The position numbers and the translations under genes are program-made. Below the pieces are notes generated by a model. It did not search any database, was not told the origin of the DNA, and saw only the letters and a program-made list of their open reading frames with translations. Positions 9,499 through 17,838 of a stretch of DNA of 64,000 nt are shown piece after piece (within the stretch, counting starts at the first letter, position 1; every line of letters begins with the position of its first letter). The stretch lies in the NCBI GenBank assembly GCA_963704405.1, contig OY969903.1, positions 682,001 to 746,000 of the forward strand. The letters run 5' to 3'. The stretch comes from MFD01213-c1 sp963704405 (GTDB lineage: Bacteria; Planctomycetota; Phycisphaerae; Tepidisphaerales; Tepidisphaeraceae).

Positions 9499-10770
9499 AT
9501 GAGCCATCTTCATGTGAAATATTTACTCGCAGGCGGTGGGGTCGCGAGCAGCGCGGCCGCCGTCGCGATTCGCCAGACCGATCCGGTCGGCACGATCCTC
9601 ATGATCGGGCAGGAAATCAATCGGCCATACAATCGCCCGCAGTTGAGCAAGCAGTACCTGCGGCGGCACAGTGGTCATGAAGGATTGTTCACCCTGCCCG
9701 CCGAATGGTTTGCCGAGAACCGCGTTGAACTGCGCACCGGCCGCCGCGTAGCGCATCTGGATACCGCGCGCTGCGCGGCGACTCTCGATGACGGTCGCGA
9801 AATCTCCTATGACCGCCTCCTGCTTGCCACAGGCGCTTCGCCGAATCGTTTAACAATTCCCGGCGCTGAACTGCCAAACGTTTTTTATGTGCGGACGCTC
9901 GGTGATGTGGACCGACTCGGCCACGCCGTCGAACAGGCAAAAGCCCAAGGGCGGCCACATGATGGCGGCAGGGGGAAAGTCGCGGTCATCGGCGGCGGTG
10001 TCCTCGGCGTAGAACTGGCCGGCTCCCTGTCGATGATGGGCCTGGCCGCGGATTTGATCGTCGGCGGAGAGTATCCATGGCATCGCTTTGCCGGCGAGCC
10101 CGCGGGCAAATTCGTCACCCGATACCTGCAAAGCCACGGCGTACAGGTCCACAGCGGCCTCCGGGCCGCGCGGTTGGAAGGTGATGGCCGCGTGCAGCGC
10201 GTGTTGCTGGACGGCGGCCAATCACTCGTCTGCGATTTCGCGGTCGCGGCAGTGGGAGCGACGGCAAACCGCGAACTGCTGCGAGGGACTCAAATCGCCG
10301 CAGAGAAGGCGATCCTGGTGGATGCGCGATGCAGGACGAGCGACGAACATGTCTACGCCGCCGGTGATTGCGCGGCGGTGTTTGATCCGCTGTTCGGGAA
10401 ACATCGGATCATCGATCACTGGGACAATGCAGTGGTGACGGGCACGATCGCCGGCAAAAACATGGCGGGCGGCGATGATGAATATCACGCCGTCAGCACC
10501 TTCCGCACCGAGGCGTTTGATCTGGCGGCAACGGCCTGGGGCGAACCGCGGCTGGTGGATCGGCGGATCGTTCGTGGCATGACCAACAGCGAGACGGCGG
10601 ACTTTGTAGAGATCGGCATCGCCGCCGACGGACGCATCGCCCAGGTGCTGGCGATCGGTCAGGGGCATGATGCCGAAACGCTGCAGAGACTGGTGGAAAA
10701 ACGCGTCGTGGTGGACGGGAATGAAGAACTGCTCAAGGATGTGGCAGTTCCGCTGGGGCGGTTTGTTTAA
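9499..10770 (+). CDS. FAD-dependent pyridine nucleotide oxidoreductase
   Basis: A 423-residue enzyme of the ferredoxin/rubredoxin reductase type. It has the FAD dinucleotide fold at the start (YLLAGGGVASSAAAVAIR), an ATG motif (LLLATGASPNRL), the NAD(P)H-binding fold (VAVIGGGVLGVELAGSLSMMG) and the second FAD motif (YAAGDCAAVFDP). The C-terminal 100 residues resemble the reductase C-terminal domain. The electron acceptor is not encoded next door. The ATG at 9499 is chosen since the fold starts 10 residues later; an in-frame GTG at 9442 is possible. A MarR regulator follows after 230 bases. Confidence 0.85.
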   Translation: MSHLHVKYLLAGGGVASSAAAVAIRQTDPVGTILMIGQEINRPYNRPQLSKQYLRRHSGHEGLFTLPAEWFAENRVELRTGRRVAHLDTARCAATLDDGREISYDRLLLATGASPNRLTIPGAELPNVFYVRTLGDVDRLGHAVEQAKAQGRPHDGGRGKVAVIGGGVLGVELAGSLSMMGLAADLIVGGEYPWHRFAGEPAGKFVTRYLQSHGVQVHSGLRAARLEGDGRVQRVLLDGGQSLVCDFAVAAVGATANRELLRGTQIAAEKAILVDARCRTSDEHVYAAGDCAAVFDPLFGKHRIIDHWDNAVVTGTIAGKNMAGGDDEYHAVSTFRTEAFDLAATAWGEPRLVDRRIVRGMTNSETADFVEIGIAADGRIAQVLAIGQGHDAETLQRLVEKRVVVDGNEELLKDVAVPLGRFV

Positions 10771-10992
10771 AGGTGACGGTACGGAGTTCTGGAAGCAGGG
10801 GGCTTGGACGTATTAACGCAATCCGCGGCTCCGGCCCTATGCCGGTGCGTGAGAAATAGAAAAACGGGGATTTTCTGATCATTTGGAATCATCTCGCGCG
10901 GGCCGCAGGCTCTTGTTGCGGCACGAATTTCTGTGCGGGCGCTTTATGTGTTGCGCATGATATTGGCAACGGCCACGCTCTCCCCTATTATC

Positions 10993-11016
10993 AATTGCAT
11001 GGGTTCCCATACAATT
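10993..11016 (+). promoter_or_regulatory. Candidate MarR operator overlapping the start codon
   Basis: ATTGCATGGG and CCCATACAAT are separated by TT and match as an inverted repeat at 9 of 10 positions. The ATG of the marR-like gene lies inside the left arm. MarR proteins bind such 20-bp dyads, so binding here would block expression of the operon. Confidence 0.5.
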
Positions 11017-11526
11017 CGCGACCCGAAAGAAGCTCATGGCGACACTCGCCGTGTATTGGATGCCATCCGCCGAATTGTCCGCATCCTGCGCCTTTCCGCA
11101 GCCGAGGCTGAGCGGCAGGTCGGCCTTAGCGCGGCGCAACTTTTCGTCCTGCAGAAGCTCGGCAGCGGCCAGGGCATTTCGGTCAACGAATTAGCCGAGC
11201 GCACGCACACGCATCAAAGCTCGGTTTCTGTTGTCGTTCAGCGGCTGGTCGAGAAAAAACTCGTCCGCCGCCGGCGATCAGCAATCGACGGGCGGCGGGC
11301 CGAAGTGAGCATCACCGCGGCCGGTATGAGCAAACTCCAAAACGCACCCGCCGCGGCCCAAAACATATTGATCGACGCCCTGCATCGCATGTCGCGAACA
11401 AACCAGAAACATCTGGCAAAACTGCTGGAACAGCTCACCACGGGCGCCGGTGCATCGAAAGAACCCCCCTCACTCTTCTTTGAAGACGAGCAGACAGAAG
11501 GACGGAGAAAACGAAATGGCAGATAA
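10999..11526 (+). CDS. MarR-family transcriptional regulator
   Basis: A 175-residue winged-helix protein. The recognition region ISVNELAERTHTHQSSVSVVVQRLVEKKLVRRRRSAIDGRRAEVSIT is the MarR pattern, with the DGRR wing. Flanking helices form the dimer interface. The ATG at 10999 is preferred to the in-frame start at 10933 because homology begins there and a candidate operator covers it, although no ribosome-binding site is clear. The stop overlaps the start of the chloride-channel gene by 11 bases, so the two form an operon and the regulator probably controls the channel gene. Confidence 0.85.
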   Translation: MGSHTIRDPKEAHGDTRRVLDAIRRIVRILRLSAAEAERQVGLSAAQLFVLQKLGSGQGISVNELAERTHTHQSSVSVVVQRLVEKKLVRRRRSAIDGRRAEVSITAAGMSKLQNAPAAAQNILIDALHRMSRTNQKHLAKLLEQLTTGAGASKEPPSLFFEDEQTEGRRKRNGR

Positions 11527-13417
11527 AGAACTCGAACGATCCTCCACTACCCAAGGCCTGCCCATAGCCCCTTCCATGGGCCCTGCGATGGAGGCGGCGG
11601 CTATCGCCCCTGCACGCGCCTCGCTTGTGGATGGCCGGGTGATGCTGATCTCGCTGCTGAGCATCGTTGTTGCCGGATGCGCGGCGCTGGCAGCCGAAGC
11701 TTTGATGCGGCTCATTGGCCTGGTCACCAACCTTTCCTTTCATGGCCGCGTTTCCGACCAATTCGCCTCGCCTGCCGCAAACCACCTGGGTCTTTTCGTC
11801 ATCGCCGTGCCGGTGATCGGGGGGATCATCGTCGGCTTCATGGCTCGATATGGCTCAGCCGGAATTCGCGGCCACGGGATTCCTGAAGCGATGGAGCAGG
11901 TGCTGCAAAACCAGAGCCGCATCGCGCCGCGGTTGATGTTCCTCAAGCCCATCTCCGCCGCCATCGCCATCGGCACCGGCGGGCCTTTTGGCGCCGAAGG
12001 CCCGATCATCGCGACCGGCGGGGCGATGGGATCAGTGCTCGGCCAGCTCATCAGCACCACCGCCACCGAAAGAAAAACGTTGCTCGCCGCCGGCGCTGCC
12101 GCCGGCATGGCGGCGACCTTTGGCTCGCCCGTGTCTGCCGTCCTGCTTGCCGTTGAACTGTTGCTCTTTGAATTTCGCCCGCGCACGTTCATCCCCGTCG
12201 CACTCGCGGCAACAACGGCGGCGGGAATCCGATTCTCCCTCGGCGACGCATATCCGGTCTTCAACATGCCGATCCTGCACGAGCCAGGCGGCTGGGCGAT
12301 GCTCGCCTACTTCGCCATCGGCGCGATCGTCGGTTTAGTCTCGGTCGGTGTAACACGAGCGGTCTACTGGATCGAAGATTTATTTGAGCATCTGCCCGTC
12401 CACTGGATGTGGTGGCCGGCCATCGGTGCGATTCCGCTCGGCGTCATCGGCTATTTCCGGCCCGATGTGCTGGGTGTTGGATATACGAACATCACCGCCG
12501 CGCTATCCGGAGAGAAGGCGCTGTCGTTCCTCGCCGTTCTGGGATTGCTCAAATTCGTCGCCTGGGCGATTTCTCTCGGCAGCGGCACCAGCGGTGGCAC
12601 TCTCGCTCCGCTGTTCACGATCGGCGGCGCACTGGGTGCAGTGTGCGGCGGCGTCATGTCTGCCTGGTGGCCCGCCGCGGGAATTGACGCCCGCGTCGGC
12701 GCGCTCGTCGGGATGGCCGCGATGTTTTCCGGCGCATCGCGCGCACTGCTGACCTCCGTCGTCTTCGCCTTCGAAACAACCCTCCAACCGCTCGGCCTGT
12801 TGCCGCTGCTCGGCGGATGCTCCGCAGCCTTCTTCGTCTCCTGCGTGCTCATGCCGAACACGATCATGACAGAAAAAATCGCCCGCCGCGGCGTGCGCGT
12901 GCCGTCGGAGTATGAAGCGGATTTACTCCAGGGCATTCGCGTTCAGGATGTCGCTTCCAAAAGCATCACGACCCTCGCCTGCGACTGGACCCTCCAGCAG
13001 GCCCGGGAATGGATCTCTACCGGCGAGCCCGGCACAACCCATCAGGGATATCCGGTCGTTGATTCTCAGGGCCATCTTCACGGAGTCCTGACCCGCCGCG
13101 ACCTTTTGAACCCCAAAACCGCAGCGCAACAAAAGCTCACCGAGTTGGTCCACCATCGTCCAATTGTCATCTATCCCGATGCATCCCTGCGTGAGGCGGC
13201 CGACCACATGATCAACCACGAAATAGGTCGCCTGCCTGTGATCGATCGCAATACCCGCCGCGTCATCGGCATGATTACGCGAAGCGATCTGCTCGCCGCG
13301 CATGGCAAACGGATTAAGGAAAATCGGGATTCAGAGCGATCGATTCGATGGCCCAACCGCCGCGCGATCGCAAATCCCCCCGAACTCGGCTCCTCCGAAT
13401 ATTCCAGGGCGACATGA
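11516..13417 (+). CDS. CLC-family chloride channel/antiporter with CBS domains
   Basis: A 633-residue inner-membrane protein. The first 430 residues carry the CLC helices and selectivity motifs: GHGIPEAM (GSGIP position), GGPFGAEGPII (GxxGPxxx motif with the gating glutamate) and GSGTSGGTLAPLF. Residues about 470-600 hold two CBS domains (GYPVVDSQGHLHGVLTRRDLL and GRLPVIDRNTRRVIGMITRSDLL), which usually bind adenine nucleotides. It moves chloride, perhaps in exchange for protons. GGAG precedes the ATG at 11516. It is coupled to the marR-like gene. Confidence 0.92.
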   Translation: MADKELERSSTTQGLPIAPSMGPAMEAAAIAPARASLVDGRVMLISLLSIVVAGCAALAAEALMRLIGLVTNLSFHGRVSDQFASPAANHLGLFVIAVPVIGGIIVGFMARYGSAGIRGHGIPEAMEQVLQNQSRIAPRLMFLKPISAAIAIGTGGPFGAEGPIIATGGAMGSVLGQLISTTATERKTLLAAGAAAGMAATFGSPVSAVLLAVELLLFEFRPRTFIPVALAATTAAGIRFSLGDAYPVFNMPILHEPGGWAMLAYFAIGAIVGLVSVGVTRAVYWIEDLFEHLPVHWMWWPAIGAIPLGVIGYFRPDVLGVGYTNITAALSGEKALSFLAVLGLLKFVAWAISLGSGTSGGTLAPLFTIGGALGAVCGGVMSAWWPAAGIDARVGALVGMAAMFSGASRALLTSVVFAFETTLQPLGLLPLLGGCSAAFFVSCVLMPNTIMTEKIARRGVRVPSEYEADLLQGIRVQDVASKSITTLACDWTLQQAREWISTGEPGTTHQGYPVVDSQGHLHGVLTRRDLLNPKTAAQQKLTELVHHRPIVIYPDASLREAADHMINHEIGRLPVIDRNTRRVIGMITRSDLLAAHGKRIKENRDSERSIRWPNRRAIANPPELGSSEYSRAT

Positions 13418-13537
13418 GCGGAATATGCAATGCCCGCCAGGAGGGTGGGTTAGGGGTTCTAAATTTCCCGGCGGCTCATAACTTCGTTTTTGCCCGCGGC
13501 TGCGCTAGAATATCGCTGTCATCAAGGAGATTTATAT

Positions 13538-14266
13538 ATGAGCAATTATCCCTCAGGACCGTTTGGGTTTGCGCCCGGACAGACATTAGGCTACCGATCT
13601 CGTGAAGAAGAGTTGACGGTCGGACAGTTCTTCAATGGCGTTTACGCGTGGATGGCGGTTGGCCTGGCGGTGACCGCCGCCGTCGCGTTCGGTGTAGCCA
13701 ATTACGGCTCGCTGTCATTTCTGAACATGGGGACGTTTATCATCCTGTTCATCGCGCAGATTGCGCTGGTCAGCGTGATCAGCCGCGCTGTAAATCGAAT
13801 CGGGGCCGGCGTGGCGACGGCGCTCTTCCTGCTCTATGCGGCGTTGAACGGGGTCACGCTTTCAATCCTGTTCCTCATCTACACCCACGCCGCCCTGGCG
13901 AGCGCCTTCATTATCACCGCCGGCATGTTCGGGGCGATGAGCATCTACGGCTACATCACCAAGCGAGACCTCACCCGCCTCGGCAGTCTGCTGTTCATGG
14001 CGCTGATTGGGATCATCATTGCATCGCTGGTGAACATGTTCGCTCGCAATGCCATGATGGGCTGGATCATCAACTACGCCGCCGTCATCATCTTCGTCGG
14101 TCTGATCGCCTTCGATACCCAGCGTCTTAAAGCCATCGCCATACAAACCAGTTCCAACGCAGCCATGTCTAACCGCATGGCCGTCGTCGGTTCGCTCATC
14201 CTCTACCTCGACTTCATCAACCTGTTCATCTACATCCTTCGGATCATGAATGACCGGCGGCGATAA
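13538..14266 (+). CDS. Bax inhibitor-1/YccA family membrane protein
   Basis: A 242-residue protein with seven hydrophobic helices after a Gly/Pro-rich head. It matches the BI-1/YccA (TMBIM) family: TVGQFFNGVYAWMAVGLAVTA at helix 1, NGVTLSILFLIYTHAALASAF in the middle and IFVGLIAFDTQRLK with the conserved Asp near helix 6-7. Relatives act as calcium leak channels or modulators of membrane proteolysis. The ATG at 13538 follows AAGGAGATTTATAT, a strong ribosome-binding site. A hairpin terminator follows 34 bases after the stop. Confidence 0.9.
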   Translation: MSNYPSGPFGFAPGQTLGYRSREEELTVGQFFNGVYAWMAVGLAVTAAVAFGVANYGSLSFLNMGTFIILFIAQIALVSVISRAVNRIGAGVATALFLLYAALNGVTLSILFLIYTHAALASAFIITAGMFGAMSIYGYITKRDLTRLGSLLFMALIGIIIASLVNMFARNAMMGWIINYAAVIIFVGLIAFDTQRLKAIAIQTSSNAAMSNRMAVVGSLILYLDFINLFIYILRIMNDRRR

Positions 14267-14299
14267 AGTCGAACCGGAGTGATGAATTGAAAAATAGCG

Positions 14300-14332
14300 A
14301 CAGGCCGGCTGCATACGCGGTCGGCCTGTTTA
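14300..14332 (+). terminator. Terminator after the BI-1 gene
   Basis: ACAGGCCG pairs with CGGCCTGT across a 14-base loop and is followed by TTAGTT. The U tract is weak, so the strength is uncertain, but the position just after the stop fits. Confidence 0.55.
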
Positions 14333-14428
14333 GTTAAATCCCCTGCCACGGGGAAAATTCCCCGCCACCCGCTTCCGATATCCTTCCACGCGATACGGGC
14401 CTCTGGCTCGCGTCACTTTGAAGTGGCA

Positions 14429-15700
14429 TCAGATTGAATCATCATCCAGCTCGTCATCATTCCCCGCCAGGGCCGCCGGCTCCCGCGCGTCGGCAGGATC
14501 TACCGCCACCCGTTTTACGCGAGAACCAATACGACAGAAAACTTCATACGGAATCGTGCCGGCCTGTTCAGCCAATTGATAAACGCTGGCGACAGACAAT
14601 GGATTGTTATCCAGGATCGTCACCTCATCCCCAATCGAAGCCATCGGGACCTGCCCCAGATCAATCGTCGTCAGATCCATACTCACGCGGCCAACCACCG
14701 GCGCCGGGCAGCCGTTCACCAGCATACACCCAGCATTAGAAAACGTGCGGGCATATCCGTCGGCATAACCCACAGGGACCAGCCCAATCCGAGTATTGCG
14801 CTCGGCGATCCAAGTCTGGTTGTAGCCAACCGTGGTTCCCTTTTGCACATCACGGATGCCGATGAGGGGGGCGGTCCATCGCAGAACCGGCCGCAGTGGC
14901 CGATCGATACTCGGCGATCCCGACGGATCGATCCCATAAAGGCTGATCCCCGGCCGCACCAAATCCAGATGCGACGAAGGCGAAAAGAAAACCGCACCCG
15001 AATTGGCGGCGTGCCGAAGCACGCGCCGGCCATGCGCCGCGGCGACATCGGTCTTATCCAGAAAACGCGCGAGTTGATCGATCGTCAATGGATCATCGGC
15101 GTCTTCTGAATTCGCGAAATGCGTATACAGTCCCGCTAAACGCAACGAAGGCTTCGAATCGATCTTCTCCAGCATCGATTCCAACCCGCCCAGGCCCACA
15201 CCGGCGCGGTTCATGCCGGTATCGATCATGAGATGAACATGAGCCCGGCGTCCACATGCGACGGCGATGCGGGCGATATCATCCACCGCCGACCCGCTGG
15301 CTACGGTGAGCCACCAGCCGTTTCGAATCGCCAGCTCGATTTTCGCCCGCTGCCGGCCGACAAAGGTATTCTCCACCGGCCGCAGGATCAGCACCGGTTG
15401 CGTCACCGTCGGCAGCGCTATCGCCTCGTCCAGGTCGGCGACCGCAAAAGCATCCACGGCGGGCTGATCTGTGTCATCCGCGGAAAAGTTGGTCAGGGCG
15501 TCAACGACAATCCCCGCATCATGCCCATATGCATTCGCTTTGACGATCGCGCATATCTTCACCCCCGGCCCCACTGCCCGGCGGATTATGCCCGTATTAT
15601 GCAGCAAAGCAGACCGTGAAATGTAAGCGGTCGGCTCCCCCAAGGCGTCTCTCGCATCCATGCGAACGCTCGATTCCGTTGAAAATATCGGCCCATCCAT
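14429..15700 (-). CDS. alr: Alanine racemase
   Basis: A PLP enzyme of 423 residues that converts L- to D-alanine for peptidoglycan. The PLP lysine is in CAIVKANAYGHD (about residue 53); the N-terminal barrel shows HLMIDTGMNRAGVG and YTHFANSEDAD; the catalytic tyrosine region is TVGYNQTWIAE; the C-terminal beta domain includes VGRVSMDLTTIDLG and GDEVTILD. The ATG at 15700 is used; an internal ATG at 15661 also fits the fold. A -10 box lies only 16 bases upstream of 15700, which would give a very short leader. Its presence suggests a cell wall with D-alanine, which is relevant for a planctomycete. Confidence 0.93.
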   Translation of the reverse strand: MDGPIFSTESSVRMDARDALGEPTAYISRSALLHNTGIIRRAVGPGVKICAIVKANAYGHDAGIVVDALTNFSADDTDQPAVDAFAVADLDEAIALPTVTQPVLILRPVENTFVGRQRAKIELAIRNGWWLTVASGSAVDDIARIAVACGRRAHVHLMIDTGMNRAGVGLGGLESMLEKIDSKPSLRLAGLYTHFANSEDADDPLTIDQLARFLDKTDVAAAHGRRVLRHAANSGAVFFSPSSHLDLVRPGISLYGIDPSGSPSIDRPLRPVLRWTAPLIGIRDVQKGTTVGYNQTWIAERNTRIGLVPVGYADGYARTFSNAGCMLVNGCPAPVVGRVSMDLTTIDLGQVPMASIGDEVTILDNNPLSVASVYQLAEQAGTIPYEVFCRIGSRVKRVAVDPADAREPAALAGNDDELDDDSI

Positions 15701-15715
15701 GGGCTGCCGGGCGGG

Positions 15716-15721
15716 ATTATA
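15716..15721 (-). promoter_or_regulatory. Candidate -10 box of alr
   Basis: A perfect TATAAT on the minus strand lies 15 bases before the ATG at 15700. No good -35 box is seen at 17 bases. If used, the transcript would start about 8 bases before the ATG or favour the internal start at 15661. Confidence 0.4.
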
Positions 15722-15798
15722 ACGCGCGCCCCTGCGACTGAAAGCTCAATGAGGAATCTTTTCTGTATCAGAACCCGCCGCGGTAGAATCCCTTTCTC

Positions 15799-17202
15799 AT
15801 GTCGCAACCACCTGATATCCAGCCTCCCTGGCCGCCGATGATGCCGATGCCGGTCGAGCCGATTTCATATTCATCGGCCGGCGCCACCGGCCGCCCTGGG
15901 GTGATTGCGGCCATCGGTGTGATCAGCATCGTGGTGGCCTCGCTCAGCATCCTGACCAGCGGATTTACATCCTTGATAAATTTTGGTTTCCTTATGGCCG
16001 CGCAAAATTCGCGGGCATTCAGTGCATCGCCTGCCTCATCGAAAACGACCACGTCATTGATGACCTCCACAAAAACCGGCGGCATAACGACTTATAATTA
16101 TTCGGTCGGAGGCGGCAGCGGTGGAATCACGACAGGCTCCCCCGCCCCCATCACCGAAATGCTCGGCGATAAAGGCGTCGTCGCCGCTGATCGGCGGATC
16201 ATCATCGACGGCTTAACCGAAGTCCGCCCCCTCACTGAAGCCCGCCAGCGCCAGTTTGATGAACTATTGGCCGAAAATGGGAAAGACATCACGCCATTCA
16301 CTGGTTCTTCCCTCACCTCTTCCCGCGTGGCGGCCAACGTTTCCGACAGCGGCCGCTTTCCCACTGCCGCCGGTGGTAGTGACGGGCCAGACTATTTTGT
16401 CCTCGGCCAGGGCCGCGTTGAAGTCACCGACGATCACGCCGTCTTTTTCCCCGCCGATGGAGGCGCCGCCATCCGCACCGTCGCAGAGGCCGTTCCCGAA
16501 GGCAATGATTCTGCCACTGCCGCAAGCACAGCCAAATCCAACGCGCTCCCGCCTGCCCAAATTCGCTCCGCCCTCCGCCGGGTGAAACAGCTCGGTGGCC
16601 GCCTGAACAAATCTCAAACCCAGGCCCTCACCCAAACCCTGCAAAACCCCGGCGAGCAGTTCATTATTGCGACCACCGACGGCAGCGACCCCGCAACCGA
16701 AATCTCCGCCGCCTCGACCTTCGCCGACGGCAGCGTATTCATCCAAACTCTGCACAACGGAATGACATCCACGATTACTTTCGACCCCACCGGCAGTGTC
16801 ACCAGTTCGATGTCCAACACCTATAGCAGCGCTACATCAGGCATGCCCCAGTTCAGCCTGCTGACCGCTTTGCTCGCGATGATCGGCTCGATCCTGAATC
16901 TGGTCCTCGGCGTCTACCTGCTGATCTGCGGCATTCTCATCCTCCGCCAAAGCGGCAAAGGCGCGCTGCTCCACTGGATTTACGTCGCGATCAAACTCCC
17001 CCTCGGCATCGCAACCGCATTCGCTATGGCCTCGCTCTGGTCACAGCTTTTTAAATCCATCCCCAGCGGCGCTGGCCCGAGAACCACCTGGATGTCCGTC
17101 GCCGCCGCCACTCCGTCTGTTCTGGGTCTGATTTATCCGGCAGCATTGTTCTTTGTGCTGAGAAGCGTGACCGTGCGGAGCTATTACAACGCTGCGCGGT
17201 AG
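15799..17202 (+). CDS. Hypothetical membrane protein, proline-rich N-terminus
   Basis: A 467-residue protein that I do not recognise. It starts with a proline-rich cytoplasmic head (SQPPDIQPPWPPMMPMP), then a hydrophobic helix (IAAIGVISIVVASLSILT), a long Ser/Thr/Ala-rich region of about 280 residues, and three more hydrophobic helices near the end (LLTALLAMIGSILNLVLGVY and after). The layout, a soluble domain between membrane segments with repeated small residues, resembles planctomycete-specific proteins of unknown role. The upstream gap is shared with divergent alr. Confidence 0.6.
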   Translation: MSQPPDIQPPWPPMMPMPVEPISYSSAGATGRPGVIAAIGVISIVVASLSILTSGFTSLINFGFLMAAQNSRAFSASPASSKTTTSLMTSTKTGGITTYNYSVGGGSGGITTGSPAPITEMLGDKGVVAADRRIIIDGLTEVRPLTEARQRQFDELLAENGKDITPFTGSSLTSSRVAANVSDSGRFPTAAGGSDGPDYFVLGQGRVEVTDDHAVFFPADGGAAIRTVAEAVPEGNDSATAASTAKSNALPPAQIRSALRRVKQLGGRLNKSQTQALTQTLQNPGEQFIIATTDGSDPATEISAASTFADGSVFIQTLHNGMTSTITFDPTGSVTSSMSNTYSSATSGMPQFSLLTALLAMIGSILNLVLGVYLLICGILILRQSGKGALLHWIYVAIKLPLGIATAFAMASLWSQLFKSIPSGAGPRTTWMSVAAATPSVLGLIYPAALFFVLRSVTVRSYYNAAR

Positions 17203-17289
17203 CCGCCGCAGGGTTTAATTTCAGGATACGCTTAAAGATTCCTGTCCACGAAAATCAGGGAGTAGATATCGTTCGTGGCATACCCCCCC

Positions 17290-17838
17290 TCAAAGCAGTG
17301 CAACGTCGAAATCACCGCTGGACGGCAGGTCCGCGAGCGGTTGTTTCGGCGTCCATTTTTTAATGGGTTGAGCGGGTTCTATATCTTCAATCAACGACAG
17401 CTTTGTGGTGGCGATGCCAAAGGGTGTTCCGGCGTTGTCGGTCTGGACTTTTCTCACGATGACCTTTCCAAGCTCTTCGGCGGCGATCGTGGAATTGGTC
17501 AGGGAGAATGGGGTGGCGGTGCCTGTAATGGTGACGGATTGAATGCTGGCGTTGGTTATGAATGCGCTGGCGTCTGTGGGGAAGGCGGTAATGGCGGAGG
17601 AGACGCCGGCGAAGATCGTGGAGTCGGCGAGTGAGCCGGCTTTGATCGTCGTGATATTACCGGCGGAGCTGATATGCGAGCCGCTGATGGCGCCTTTGAC
17701 CGAAAAGGTGCGGAGCGCCGGCAGCGCGCCGGTGGCGTTTACGGTAATGCCAGCGCCGGTGAGGCTCGCGGCTTTGAAGGAACGAATGGAATTGGCGGTA
17801 AGCGTTCCGGCGTCGTCGCCTTGGAGGGAGAGGCAGAG
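17290..17838 (-). pseudogene. Frameshifted 3' end of the subtilase gene
   Basis: This frame continues the big subtilase after a single-base loss near 17,839-17,850. The reading frame above passes from GDLSASPSKATTP into a poor tail, whereas here LSLQGDDAGTLTANSIRSFKAASLTGAGI continues the same beta-repeat style (NITTIKAGSLADSTI, ASIQSVTITGTATPF) for about 180 residues to a natural stop at 17290. The full span from 21878 is one base short of a multiple of three, in line with a one-base deletion. It could be real decay or a sequencing error. Confidence 0.75.
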
